Positions 14,288 to 22,231 of a stretch of DNA of 25,410 bases are shown here, in pieces. The notes beneath the pieces are model-generated. The model worked only from the letters and a program-made list of their open reading frames with translations, was not told where the DNA came from and ran no database searches. A program made the translations under genes and the position numbers. The stretch spans positions 1 to 25,410 of the forward strand of contig JBFLYE010000035.1 of assembly GCA_040756715.1 (NCBI GenBank), written 5' to 3'. The stretch's first letter is position 1, and the number at the start of each line of letters is the position of its first letter. The DNA comes from a bacterium (lineage in GTDB: Bacteria > UBA9089 > UBA9088).

Positions 14288-16755
14288 AGACTGTTTGTTT
14301 TAATCTCCTTATCCAGCCTTTGCTTTTGCTTTTCTAGCTCTATATCCATGATAAGGTATATCTCTATTCCAGAGGCAACTAAAACAACAGATTTCTCGGG
14401 TTTTTCTATTGTTTCATTAAAGCTTAACTCTACATTGGCAAGCCTTTTTATATAATCTTTTCCCTCAAATTCCCTTGATTTTATAAAGCAAGAAATGGAT
14501 TTATTTGGAATGCCCATAATAGCCTTTGTATTCCTTATTTTTACAACAATTTCTTTTACAAGCTCCATTTTTTGCGAAGCATCTTTGTCCTCTTCTATAA
14601 AGGGCTTTGGCCATTCTGAGGCCATAATTGATTGTTTCTTAAACATCATCCAGAGCTTTTCTGTAATGAATGGGATAAAGGGGTGAAGAAGCCTTAAAAT
14701 TACACAAAAGCTTTCTCTTAAAAGGTATGAAGCCTCCCCTTTTCTTTTTTTAAGTTCATCCTTTTCAATCTCTATAAACCAATCGCAATACTCATGCCAG
14801 AAAAAGCTATATAAAGAAGACGAGGCTTGATTAAAGGAAAATTCCTCAAGGCAATTGGTTACCTCTTTAATTACCTGGGATAGCCTGAGAAAAATCCATT
14901 TTTCAGCCAGTGTTTTCGGGATTGGGGATTGGAGATTGGAAATTGGAGATTTGTCTAAATTCATTAGAATAAACCTCCCGGCATTCCATAGCTTATTCAT
15001 AAAATGCTTGTAGCCCTCTATCCTCTCCTCCTTTATCAAAATATCCCTTCCCGCAGAGCACATCGCAGCTAATGTTAGTCTTAAGCTATCACAGCCATAT
15101 TTCTCAATAAGCAAAAGGGGATCAATGATATTTCCCGATGACTTGCTCATCTTTTTGCCCTCCTCTGTTCTGATTAACCCATGGATATAAACATCCCTGA
15201 AAGGAACATCGTCCATAAACTTCAATCCCATCATTATCATCCTGGCAACCCAGAAGAATATAATATCAAAGCCGGTAACCAGAACAGAGGTTGGGTAGAA
15301 TGTTTTTAGATAAGATGTCTCTTCTGGCCAGCCCATTGTAGAAAATGGCCAAAGGGCTGAGGAAAACCAGGTATCCAAGACATCATTGTCTTGCACCAAT
15401 TCTTTACAACCACAATATGGACAAGCCTCTGGCGTATCAATTGCAACAACAATCCCATTCCGCACTCCGCATTCTACATTCCGCATTCCTTGGCAATACC
15501 AAACAGGAATCCGATGTCCCCACCAGATCTGCCTTGAGATGCACCAATCCCTTATATTTCCCATCCATTCAAGGTATATCTTTTCCCAATTATCTGGGAT
15601 AAACCTTGTTTTCTTTTCTAAAACACAAGAAATGCCCCTTTCTGCCAAAGGCTTCATCTTAACAAACCATTGCTTTGATAAATATGGCTCAATTACAGAA
15701 TGACACCTGTAGCAATGGCCAAGGTTGTATTTATAAGGCTCTATTTTTTCAATAAGATTGCCTAAGTCCTCAACTATCCTCTTTCTTGCCTCAAGCCTAT
15801 CTAAACCTCTATATGAAAAGGCATTCTCATTCATCATCCCCCTCTCATCAATTACCTTTATTGGGGAGAGGTTGTGCTTTTTTCCAATAACAAAGTCATT
15901 TGGGTCGTGTGCGGGCGTTATTTTCAAAGCTCCTGTTCCAAAATCCATCTGGACAAAGGAAGAAGCAATAATGGGAATTTCCCGATTTGCAAGGGGAAGA
16001 ATTGCCATCTTTCCAATGAGGTCTTTATACCTTTCGTCATCTGGATTAACCGCAACAGCGGTATCTCCTAGCATTGTCTCAGGTCTTGTTGTCGCAACCA
16101 CAATATAATCCATTCCACATTCCTTAAGGGGATATTTGATGTAATACAAAAACCCATCCATTTCATTATATGAAACCTCAATGTCTGAGATAGCTGTCTG
16201 GCACCTTGGACACCAATTGATGATGTAGTTATCCCGATAGATTAAGCCTTCATTATAAAGCCTTACAAATACCTCACGCACAGCCCTTGATAGCCCTTCA
16301 TCCATTGTGAACCTTAATTTTGTCCAATCACAAGAGCATCCAAGCCTTTTTAGCTGCTCAATTATCCTATTTCCATATTCTTTCTTCCAAGACCAGACAT
16401 TCTTTAAGAATTCTTCCCTTCCCAAATCCTCCCTTTTTTTACCCTCCTTTGCAATGGCTTTTTCAACCACATTTTGTGTGGCAATCCCGGCATGGTCTGT
16501 GCCTGGAAGCCATAAAACATTGAACCCTTGCATCCTCTTAAACCTTGCCAGTATATCCTGAATTGTATTGTTTAAGGCATGTCCCATATGCAGAGAACCC
16601 GTAACATTTGGCGGAGGAATGACAATAGAAAACGGCGGTTTTGAAGAAGAAGATGGTGTAAAATATCCCCCTTGTTCCCAAAAGGCATATAATTCTTTCT
16701 CCTCTTTTGGCTCATAAGACTTTGGAATTTCCAAAAGAGACACCCTATTCTTCAT
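14284..16755 (-). CDS. valS: Valine--tRNA ligase with repeat-derived insertions and a shortened C-terminus
   Basis: This class I synthetase charges tRNA-Val. Evidence: the HIGH-type motif HMGH in VTGSLHMGHALN (about residue 55), the editing-domain stretch TTRPETMLGDTAVAV, DNDVLDTWFSSALWPFS, and KMSKS in KKMSKSSGN. The 823 residues are short for the family (usually about 850-950): the protein stops at LEKQKQRLDKEIKTNSL, near the beginning of the usual C-terminal coiled-coil arm. Two short stretches are encoded by heptamer DNA repeats: about residues 422-433 inside the first zinc knuckle, and about 601-612 before LAEKWIFLRLS. The core motifs are intact and the start overlaps the DUF763 stop by ATGA, so the gene is probably functional. 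Confidence 0.95.
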   Translation of the reverse strand: MKNRVSLLEIPKSYEPKEEKELYAFWEQGGYFTPSSSSKPPFSIVIPPPNVTGSLHMGHALNNTIQDILARFKRMQGFNVLWLPGTDHAGIATQNVVEKAIAKEGKKREDLGREEFLKNVWSWKKEYGNRIIEQLKRLGCSCDWTKLRFTMDEGLSRAVREVFVRLYNEGLIYRDNYIINWCPRCQTAISDIEVSYNEMDGFLYYIKYPLKECGMDYIVVATTRPETMLGDTAVAVNPDDERYKDLIGKMAILPLANREIPIIASSFVQMDFGTGALKITPAHDPNDFVIGKKHNLSPIKVIDERGMMNENAFSYRGLDRLEARKRIVEDLGNLIEKIEPYKYNLGHCYRCHSVIEPYLSKQWFVKMKPLAERGISCVLEKKTRFIPDNWEKIYLEWMGNIRDWCISRQIWWGHRIPVWYCQGMRNVECGVRNGIVVAIDTPEACPYCGCKELVQDNDVLDTWFSSALWPFSTMGWPEETSYLKTFYPTSVLVTGFDIIFFWVARMIMMGLKFMDDVPFRDVYIHGLIRTEEGKKMSKSSGNIIDPLLLIEKYGCDSLRLTLAAMCSAGRDILIKEERIEGYKHFMNKLWNAGRFILMNLDKSPISNLQSPIPKTLAEKWIFLRLSQVIKEVTNCLEEFSFNQASSSLYSFFWHEYCDWFIEIEKDELKKRKGEASYLLRESFCVILRLLHPFIPFITEKLWMMFKKQSIMASEWPKPFIEEDKDASQKMELVKEIVVKIRNTKAIMGIPNKSISCFIKSREFEGKDYIKRLANVELSFNETIEKPEKSVVLVASGIEIYLIMDIELEKQKQRLDKEIKTNSL
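14921..14952. repeat. In-frame heptamer microrepeat in valS (ATTGGRR units)
   Basis: The plus strand has four tandem units, ATTGGGG, ATTGGAG, ATTGGAA and ATTGGAG, plus a partial fifth. On the coding strand it gives SPISNLQSPIPK within a loop of ValS that is normally variable. Confidence 0.8.
15456..15490. repeat. In-frame heptamer microrepeat in valS (CATTCCG units)
   Basis: Five 7-bp units on the plus strand: CATTCCG, CACTCCG, CATTCTA, CATTCCG, CATTCCT. On the coding strand it encodes GMRNVECGVRNG, inside the zinc-knuckle segment of ValS. Confidence 0.8.
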
Positions 16756-17900
16756 CTGCCTAAATTCGCCAGCATATTCCTCTTTTCAGAAGGAGGAAGC
16801 TTTAATTTCTGGATAATCTTTCCAAAAAAATCGATGGTTTTGTCATAGGTTTTACGGTCAATGGGATAGGGTGTTCCATCCTTTCCGCCATGGGCAAAGG
16901 AATATCGGCAAGGGTCTTCATAAGATGGAACTGCACCATAGATGACCTCTGATACCAGGCTTAATGCCCTCATTGTCTTTGGACCAACCCCTTCTAAGGA
17001 GAGAAGCTTCTCATAATTTTCTGGTTTTACGCTGCAAAGTTTGGCAAAAATCCTCTCAAGATAGGAGCTTTTTGAAAAATCCTCTAATAAAACCGGGTGA
17101 GAAAAGAATTCCTTATCTTCCAATTTAAGCAATGTTGCCTTGCTTTGAGCATCTCTTAATGAAACCATTTTATGGTATTTTGAAAAATGTAGCCTTAAAA
17201 TCTGTATATCCTTAATTAAGCCTATGTAGCTTCCTTGAACCAATTCCGTAGAAAGTTTTCTGGTTCCCTGGCTTTCCTTTGCCGTTAAATTTAAGGTAGG
17301 TGCCTTTACCTGGCTGATAATCCCTGAATGTGGCTCGCAAACCAAGTCTTCTATCTTTTCAGAATACCAGTGATAACGCCTTGCAGATTTTGCTTGCCTA
17401 TTCATTCCCTGCTGGACTACTGCCCAGGCGCCATTTTTGGAAAAGAAGAAGGAATGGTGATATATCTGGAAACCATCCTGAATAAGAGAGCTATCAACCT
17501 TGGCAGCCATACGAGAATTATAGACTAAATTATTAACCCTCTTGTCAGGTAGGCTTAAAACATCTCCCCAGGCGATAATCTCATTGGGTGTTTTTAGGGA
17601 TGTCTTTCCCTTTCCTCCACAGATAAAAATCCCCAGCTCTTTTTCCAAACCCCTTATTGCCTCTTTTAATGCAGCGGTTAAAACAGTGGTTAAGCCTGAT
17701 GCGTTCCAGTCAAAAGCAAGAAGCGTGCCTAAAGATTGAAACCAAACAGGGTCAGCAATCCTTTTGATAAATTCATCTTCAGAATATTCTTCCCTTATTA
17801 TCAAAAGCACCTGTCTGCCTAGGTTTACCATCCTTTCAAAAAGCCATCTAGGGCAAACTCCTGTATCCAGTGTAAATGTAGCAATTCCCCTCTTTATCAT
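16752..17900 (-). CDS. DUF763 domain protein
   Basis: The 382-aa protein begins MIKRGIATFTLDTGVCPRWL, the conserved start of DUF763, and carries the family's HHSFFFSKNGAWAVVQQGMN segment, CEPHSGI, a helix-hairpin-helix-like LLSLEGVGPKTMRALSLVSE at about 300-320, and a C-terminal YSFAHGGKDGTPYPIDRKTYD. Family function is not established; the helix-hairpin-helix part suggests nucleic-acid binding, and the neighbour endonuclease V supports a repair context. The start is fixed by the conserved N-terminus and lies six bases after a TAAAAT hexamer located in the gap after the endonuclease V gene. It overlaps valS by 4 nt. Confidence 0.88.
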   Translation of the reverse strand: MIKRGIATFTLDTGVCPRWLFERMVNLGRQVLLIIREEYSEDEFIKRIADPVWFQSLGTLLAFDWNASGLTTVLTAALKEAIRGLEKELGIFICGGKGKTSLKTPNEIIAWGDVLSLPDKRVNNLVYNSRMAAKVDSSLIQDGFQIYHHSFFFSKNGAWAVVQQGMNRQAKSARRYHWYSEKIEDLVCEPHSGIISQVKAPTLNLTAKESQGTRKLSTELVQGSYIGLIKDIQILRLHFSKYHKMVSLRDAQSKATLLKLEDKEFFSHPVLLEDFSKSSYLERIFAKLCSVKPENYEKLLSLEGVGPKTMRALSLVSEVIYGAVPSYEDPCRYSFAHGGKDGTPYPIDRKTYDKTIDFFGKIIQKLKLPPSEKRNMLANLGR

Positions 17901-17906
17901 ATATCT

Positions 17907-17935
17907 ATTTTACAAAATAATAGAAGGAATGTATA
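17907..17935 (-). promoter_or_regulatory. Possible leaderless promoter of the DUF763 gene
   Basis: Minus strand: TATACA (17930-17935), a 17-bp spacer and TAAAAT (17907-17912), then six bases and the ATG at 17900. The -35 part lies in the end of the endonuclease V gene. Confidence 0.4.
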
Positions 17936-18617
17936 GGGTTTTATCATATCGTTTGCAAGATGCTTCCTTTGACAGGGTATGGGCTAGCCTTAAAGGCTCG
18001 GCTGTCCTAAATTTTGGAGAAAGAAAAAGGACAATTTCTATTGCAGATTTAAGGGTTATCTTATAGCCAGGTGAAACAAAAATAGGTTTAATCTCCGGTC
18101 TTGTTCTTAAAGCACAACCAAAAACCTCCCCATTTTCCTTAATAAAGCAATATGAGCCCTTTTCTTTTCCAATTTCTCCATCTAGCCTTCCCCACAAAGG
18201 CGTCTTGGCACAACCAATGCTTGGTTTATCAAGAAGGATGCCGATGTGGCTGGCAAGCCCCATCCTTCGTGGATGGGCAATTCCCTGACCTTCAAATAGA
18301 ATAATATCTGGTTCATTATTCACCTTCTCAAAAGCCTTAAGTAAAACAGGCCCTTCCCTAAAGGTCAAAAGCCCTGGAATGTATGGGAATTTTATAGGAG
18401 CGGATATTCTTACCTCTTCAATGGGTTTTAAGTCAAAAAAATTTAAGATAACCACCGCACCATAGGCTACACCTTTTAAGAAAGAAACATCACAGCCTGC
18501 AACCCTTTCTATCCTCTCAAAAGAATCCTTAAGGATAATCCTCTCTTTTAAATCTTTCTGAATTTGAATTGCTTCATTGGGGCTTACCTCCCAGGGATGG
18601 AGATTAAGGTGTTTCAT
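17910..18617 (-). CDS. nfi: Endonuclease V (deoxyinosine 3' endonuclease)
   Basis: Endonuclease V nicks DNA one base 3' of deoxyinosine and starts repair of deaminated adenine. Evidence: Asp43 in VAGCDVSF, the wedge/catalytic PYIPGLLTFREGP with Glu88, and GQGIAHPRRMGLASHIG at about 110-126. The 235 residues fit the family. The residue aligned with the metal-binding Asp of the usual DGxGxAHPR motif is Glu109 here (FEGQG), a conservative change that could alter activity. DUF763 follows 9 bases downstream, so the two may form a repair operon. No Shine-Dalgarno site is visible before the ATG. Confidence 0.92.
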   Translation of the reverse strand: MKHLNLHPWEVSPNEAIQIQKDLKERIILKDSFERIERVAGCDVSFLKGVAYGAVVILNFFDLKPIEEVRISAPIKFPYIPGLLTFREGPVLLKAFEKVNNEPDIILFEGQGIAHPRRMGLASHIGILLDKPSIGCAKTPLWGRLDGEIGKEKGSYCFIKENGEVFGCALRTRPEIKPIFVSPGYKITLKSAIEIVLFLSPKFRTAEPLRLAHTLSKEASCKRYDKTLYIPSIIL

Positions 18618-18622
18618 TTATT

Positions 18623-18643
18623 GTATGTGTTTAACTGTTTTAA
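18623..18643 (+). repeat. Isolated decayed copy of the MITE/repeat end motif
   Basis: GTATGTGTTTAACTGTTTTA resembles the reverse complement of the end of repeat family B (TTAAACAGCTAAACACATAC) with a few changes. It lies just upstream of the endonuclease V start. No partner end is found nearby. Confidence 0.45.
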
Positions 18644-18737
18644 AATTCATCCTAAGTTTATCGGAATTCGGGAAAAGTATAAGATTTTAAAGTCTATTCC
18701 GTCTATTTTGACCTGTGATTCAGAGATTACTCAACTT

Positions 18738-18907
18738 GTACGTGTTTAGCTTCTCTCTTAACCAAATTACCATAGCCGTTGTTTAGCTGTCTTATATACC
18801 TAGGCACAAAGGGGCAAAGGCACAAAGAAAGCAAGGAATAAATAAACTCTCTCGCCTCTGTGCCTTAAGTGCCCATTTCCCATTTTATTCTCACCCTAAA
18901 CACATAC
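18738..18907 (+). mobile_element. MITE-like element, copy 1 (170 bp) with 8-bp target duplication
   Basis: The ends are GTACGTGTTTAG and CTAAACACATAC, inverted repeats with one mismatch over 12 bp. The flanking 8-mers are identical: CTCAACTT at 18730-18737 and at 18908-18915. The interior holds GGCACAAA-type octamers that pair with a shortened opposite arm. No ORF of note is present, so it is non-autonomous. Copy 2 (25071-25251) is in opposite orientation and about 90% identical; the 120 bp next to the GTACGTG end are almost the same in both. Confidence 0.88.
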
Positions 18908-18988
18908 CTCAACTTATGAGCAAAAAATAGATTTTAAGAATAAAAAAACTAAAAACTAATGGAAGCTGTTGGCAACCCAATAAAAACC

Positions 18989-19018
18989 TTGACATCCTAA
19001 TAACTCTGTTAAGATAAT
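18989..19018 (+). promoter_or_regulatory. Predicted promoter of the cooC-like/tyrS operon
   Basis: TTGACA (18989-18994), an 18-bp spacer and GATAAT (19013-19018). The leader to the ATG at 19107 is about 80 nt, pyrimidine-rich in its first half, and has no clear Shine-Dalgarno site; no riboswitch fold was recognised. A T-box ahead of tyrS is not seen. Confidence 0.6.
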
Positions 19019-19106
19019 CTTTATGTTGCATCGTTTCTTTCTTTTTTTCAAGATTTAAATTATATTCGGTAAAAAAAGCCATAAATAATCCCTTTAACCT
19101 TCAAAA

Positions 19107-19841
19107 ATGAAGATAGCTATATCGGGTAAGGGTGGTTCTGGTAAAACAACCATTGCAGCTTGTCTTTGCCAGATTTATGCAAAGGAAAGCAGGGTTTTGG
19201 CGGTTGACTGCGACCCTGATGCTGACCTTGCTTTAGCTTTAGGCATCCCAAAGGAGGAGGCTTTAAAAATAAAGCCATTATCCTCAATGAAGAGCTTAAT
19301 AGAAGAGCGGGTTGGAAAGGAGGGTTTTTTCAGGCTAAACCCAGATGTTTCTGATATTATTGATAAAATAGCTATAAAAATTGGAAATATAAGGCTTATT
19401 GTAATGGGAGGAGTAAAGAAGGAGGGGTGCTTCTGCCCAGAGAATAGGTTTTTAAGGGAAATAATCACAAGGGTTCTTTTGGAGGATTCTGTTGTCATTA
19501 TGGATATGGAGGCAGGGATTGAACACCTTTCCCGACAAACCGCAAAGGGCTGTGATGTTTTATTGATTGTTGTAGAGGCAGGGATAAGGAGCATAAAATC
19601 AGCAGAGACAATAAAGGAATTGGGGTTAGGTCTTGGAATTCCTCATATAATGGCAATTGCAAATAAGATAAGGGATAATGATTTAAAGATTATCAAGGAA
19701 AATTTCTCCCTTCCTATTTGTGGCAAGGTCTCATATAATGAAGCCTTAATTTTTCAGGATAAAAGCGATGGAGGGGTATCATTGGATATTATAGATGAGG
19801 TAAGGCTGATAAAGGAGGAAATAGAAAAATTTGTATGTTGA
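19107..19841 (+). CDS. CooC/AcsF-like ATPase for CODH/ACS nickel-site maturation
   Basis: This MinD/ParA-type P-loop ATPase starts with the deviant Walker A GKGGSGKTT at residues 7-15, followed by VDCDPDADLALALG, a C-x-C in GCFCPEN (about residues 110-116) and DMEAGIEHLSR, the Walker B-type sequence typical of CooC. CooC/AcsF dimers bind nickel through the C-x-C pair and load carbon-monoxide dehydrogenase or acetyl-CoA synthase. The gene is 244 codons, normal length. No CODH or ACS subunit is in the window, so which enzyme it serves is unknown. The stop overlaps the tyrS start by 7 nt, an odd pairing with a housekeeping gene. Confidence 0.85.
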   Translation: MKIAISGKGGSGKTTIAACLCQIYAKESRVLAVDCDPDADLALALGIPKEEALKIKPLSSMKSLIEERVGKEGFFRLNPDVSDIIDKIAIKIGNIRLIVMGGVKKEGCFCPENRFLREIITRVLLEDSVVIMDMEAGIEHLSRQTAKGCDVLLIVVEAGIRSIKSAETIKELGLGLGIPHIMAIANKIRDNDLKIIKENFSLPICGKVSYNEALIFQDKSDGGVSLDIIDEVRLIKEEIEKFVC

Positions 19842-20992
19842 AAAGGGGAATTCTTGAGATAATTGAGGAAGGGGAGTTTGAAAGGCTCATCTCTTCAAAA
19901 AGGGCTTTAAATATAAAATTTGGCGTTGATCCAACCGCCCCTGATCTTCACTTAGGACACTTAGTTCTTTTAAGAAAGCTTAAATGTTTTCAAGAATTAG
20001 GACACAATATCATCTTTATTATCGGTGATTTTACGGCAAAGATAGGAGATCCATCGGGAAGGGATAAGACAAGGCCAAGCCTTTTAGAAGATGTAATAAA
20101 AGAAAATGCAAAGACTTACATAGAGCAAGTATTCAAAATCCTTTCCTTTAAAAAGACAAAGATTCTTTACAATTCTTCATGGTTTGACAAAATGAGCCTT
20201 TCTGAATTTATTCCCCTTTCATTTTCCTATACAGTTTCTCGGATGCTTGAGAGGGATGATTTTACCCTGCGCTATAAAAACAGAAAGTCTATTGCGATTG
20301 CTGAGTTTTTATACCCTCTGCTTCAAGGCTATGATTCCTATATGGTTAAGGCAGATATAGAGATTGGAGGCTCTGACCAAAAATTTAATATGTTGGTGGG
20401 AAGGGAAATACAAAGGTTTTATTCTTTAAACCCACAGATCGTTATTACAACACCCCTTCTTGAAGGCACAGATGGAAAGCTAAAGATGAGCAAATCCTAC
20501 AATAACTATATCGGCATAAAGGAAAGCCCAAAAGAGATATTTGGAAAAGTGATGTCAATCCCAGATGCTCTTATGATAAAGTATTATGAGCTTTTGACCG
20601 ACGAAAATTATTTAAAAATAAAAGATGAAATAGAAAAGGGAAAACTACATCCAATGAAGGCAAAGGAAGAGCTTGCATTTTTGATTACATCATTTTGTCA
20701 TTCTAAAGATAAAGCAAAAGATGCAAGGGAAGAATTTAGGAGATTGTTTTCTCAAAAGGAAATCCCAGATGAGATTTTGGAATACAAAATAGATAAGCCA
20801 AGCTTAATTGTGGATATTATCTTTAAATCAGGGCTTTCAAATTCCAAATCGCAAGCAAGAAGGCTAATCCTTCAGGGTGGTGTAAAAATTTGTGAAAAGA
20901 AAATAGAAGACCCCAATTTTCAACTAGAAATCCCAGAGGAAGCGATTATCCTAAGGGTTGGAAAGAGAAGGTTTTTGAAGGTAGTAAAATGA
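19835..20992 (+). CDS. tyrS: Tyrosine--tRNA ligase
   Basis: This class Ic synthetase charges tRNA-Tyr. Evidence: the HIGH-type motif in DPTAPDLHLGHLVLLRKL at about residues 32-49, the tyrosine-site residues in LLQGYDSYMVKADIEIGGSD, KMSKS in LKMSKSYNN, and an S4 RNA-binding domain at the C-terminus (SNSKSQARRLILQGGVKI). The spacing and the HLGH variant match the longer TyrRS type of Gram-negative and deep-branching bacteria. The 385 residues are normal. It overlaps the cooC-like gene by 7 nt and converges with rplK, only 37 bp away. Confidence 0.96.
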   Translation: MLKRGILEIIEEGEFERLISSKRALNIKFGVDPTAPDLHLGHLVLLRKLKCFQELGHNIIFIIGDFTAKIGDPSGRDKTRPSLLEDVIKENAKTYIEQVFKILSFKKTKILYNSSWFDKMSLSEFIPLSFSYTVSRMLERDDFTLRYKNRKSIAIAEFLYPLLQGYDSYMVKADIEIGGSDQKFNMLVGREIQRFYSLNPQIVITTPLLEGTDGKLKMSKSYNNYIGIKESPKEIFGKVMSIPDALMIKYYELLTDENYLKIKDEIEKGKLHPMKAKEELAFLITSFCHSKDKAKDAREEFRRLFSQKEIPDEILEYKIDKPSLIVDIIFKSGLSNSKSQARRLILQGGVKICEKKIEDPNFQLEIPEEAIILRVGKRRFLKVVK

Positions 20993-21029
20993 AGGTAAGC
21001 GTAATGAAGATATGTTTAGCGATAACCCA

Positions 21030-21455
21030 TTAACCCACTATTTCTATCCCCATACTCCTTGCGGTTCCAATTACCTGCTTTGTTGCACCTTCCAGGCTTG
21101 TTGCATTAAGGTCAACCATTTTCTTCTTTGCTATATCTTCTACCTGCTGCAGAGTAATTTTTCCCACCTTCTTTCTCTTCGGATTATCGGAACCTTTTTC
21201 TAATCCTATGGCTTTTTTTATTAGCACAGAGGCAGGCGGTGTTTTTAGCTCAAATGTAAATTTTTTATTCTCAAAGACAGAGATAACCACGGGAACAATC
21301 AATCCTTCTTCCATCCTTGCTGTTTTCTCATTGAAGGCTTTGCAGAATTCCATAATGTTTATTCCAGCCTGACCTAATGCAGGGCCTATTGGAGGGGCTG
21401 GGTTTGCCTTTGCTGCTGGTATCTGAAGCTTTATTTTCTTTACTACCTTTGCCAT
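21030..21455 (-). CDS. rplK: 50S ribosomal protein L11
   Basis: The 141-aa protein carries the full L11 pattern: [40 protein letters not shown], the [15 protein letters not shown] region, and the C-terminal [21 protein letters not shown]11 binds the GTPase-associated centre of 23S rRNA. It follows nusG by three bases. In most bacteria rplA, rplJ, rplL and rpoBC follow; here the operon ends and tyrS converges from the other side. Confidence 0.97.
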   Translation of the reverse strand: MAKVVKKIKLQIPAAKANPAPPIGPALGQAGINIMEFCKAFNEKTARMEEGLIVPVVISVFENKKFTFELKTPPASVLIKKAIGLEKGSDNPKRKKVGKITLQQVEDIAKKKMVDLNATSLEGATKQVIGTARSMGIEIVG

Positions 21456-21458
21456 TTT

Positions 21459-21986
21459 TTATAACTTCTCTACTTGGTAAAATTCTAGCTCAAGAGGGGT
21501 TTGTCTTCCTAATATATTTACCATTATATGAAGACGCTCTCTCTTTAGATCAACATCCCTTATAACACCCATAAAATTTGCAAATGGTCCTTCTATAACC
21601 CTTACGCTCTCTTGTGGTTTAAAGATAACCTTTGGCTGAACCGTGGCCGTTCCCTCTTTTATCTTTCTAAAGATTGTATCTACCTCTTCCTTTTTTAAGG
21701 CTACAGGCTTTGCTTTTGTTCCAACAAAACCAAATACCCCAGGTGTATATCGGACAATATGCCAAATATTCTCATCTATATCCATCTCAAGAAAGATATA
21801 GCCTGGAAATAGCTTCCTGGTGGTTATCTTTTTCTTTCCACCCCTTATTTCTGAAACCTCTTCGGTTGGAATAATTATCTGAGAAACCTTCTCTTCTCCC
21901 CCTAAGATTTTAAGCCTGTTTACGATATTGGTTTTTGTAGCATTCTCCTGTCCAGAGTATGTATGGATAGCATACCATTCGCCCAT
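21459..21986 (-). CDS. nusG: Transcription termination/antitermination protein NusG
   Basis: NusG (175 aa) binds RNA polymerase and couples it to Rho or the ribosome. The N-terminal NGN domain is seen in WYAIHTYSGQENATKTNI, LFPGYIFLEMDID and VRYTPGVFGFVG; the C-terminal KOW domain is in ESVRVIEGPFANFMGVIRDV and ending LELEFYQVEKL. The start has a GAGGTGAT ribosome site and sits 9 bases after secE. Confidence 0.97.
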   Translation of the reverse strand: MGEWYAIHTYSGQENATKTNIVNRLKILGGEEKVSQIIIPTEEVSEIRGGKKKITTRKLFPGYIFLEMDIDENIWHIVRYTPGVFGFVGTKAKPVALKKEEVDTIFRKIKEGTATVQPKVIFKPQESVRVIEGPFANFMGVIRDVDLKRERLHIMVNILGRQTPLELEFYQVEKL

Positions 21987-21995
21987 TTCATCACC

Positions 21996-22223
21996 TCACT
22001 TTATTAAAAACATCATTATATTTAATGAGATATAGTCAACAATGCCTAAATATAAGCTAAAGATAACAACTACAATTAAAACAGCAATCGTTGAACCTAT
22101 TATTGCCTTTTTTCCTGGCCAAGAAACCTTTCCTGTTTTAGGGTTTGTCTCTATCCAAACCTCTTTCAAGAAAGCCCTTCCTCTTTCATACCAAAATTTT
22201 GTTCTCTCCTTTATGGGATACAT
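21996..22223 (-). CDS. secE: Preprotein translocase subunit SecE
   Basis: The 75-aa protein has an amphipathic N-terminal helix (RGRAFLKEVWIETNPKTGKVSWP) and one membrane span (STIAVLIVVVIFSLYLGIVDYI), the usual layout of the short SecE form. It is part of the SecYEG channel. The start lies in a repeat-rich gap; a CATAAT hexamer supplied by a heptamer repeat (22231-22236) is seven bases from the ATG. Confidence 0.93.
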   Translation of the reverse strand: MYPIKERTKFWYERGRAFLKEVWIETNPKTGKVSWPGKKAIIGSTIAVLIVVVIFSLYLGIVDYISLNIMMFLIK

Positions 22224-22231
22224 TTCTTGAA

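Larger units (their letters stand above)
18618..19106. other. Gene-free region between endonuclease V and the cooC-like gene
   Basis: This 489-bp gap holds a decayed end motif (18623), the MITE copy 1 with its target duplication (18730-18915) and the promoter of the cooC-like gene (18989). The stretches 18644-18729 and 18916-18988 are AT-rich with no structure I can name. No RNA gene was recognised. Confidence 0.7.

Noticed and set aside
14284-14300. Frameshift at the end of valS
   Set aside because: Reading the other frames past the stop gives no continuation of a coiled-coil arm before the trpD start, so the end is a true truncation rather than a sequencing error.
19020-19106. T-box or other riboswitch upstream of the cooC-like/tyrS operon
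   Set aside because: No T-box core or specifier-loop structure could be recognised in the leader of about 80 nt.
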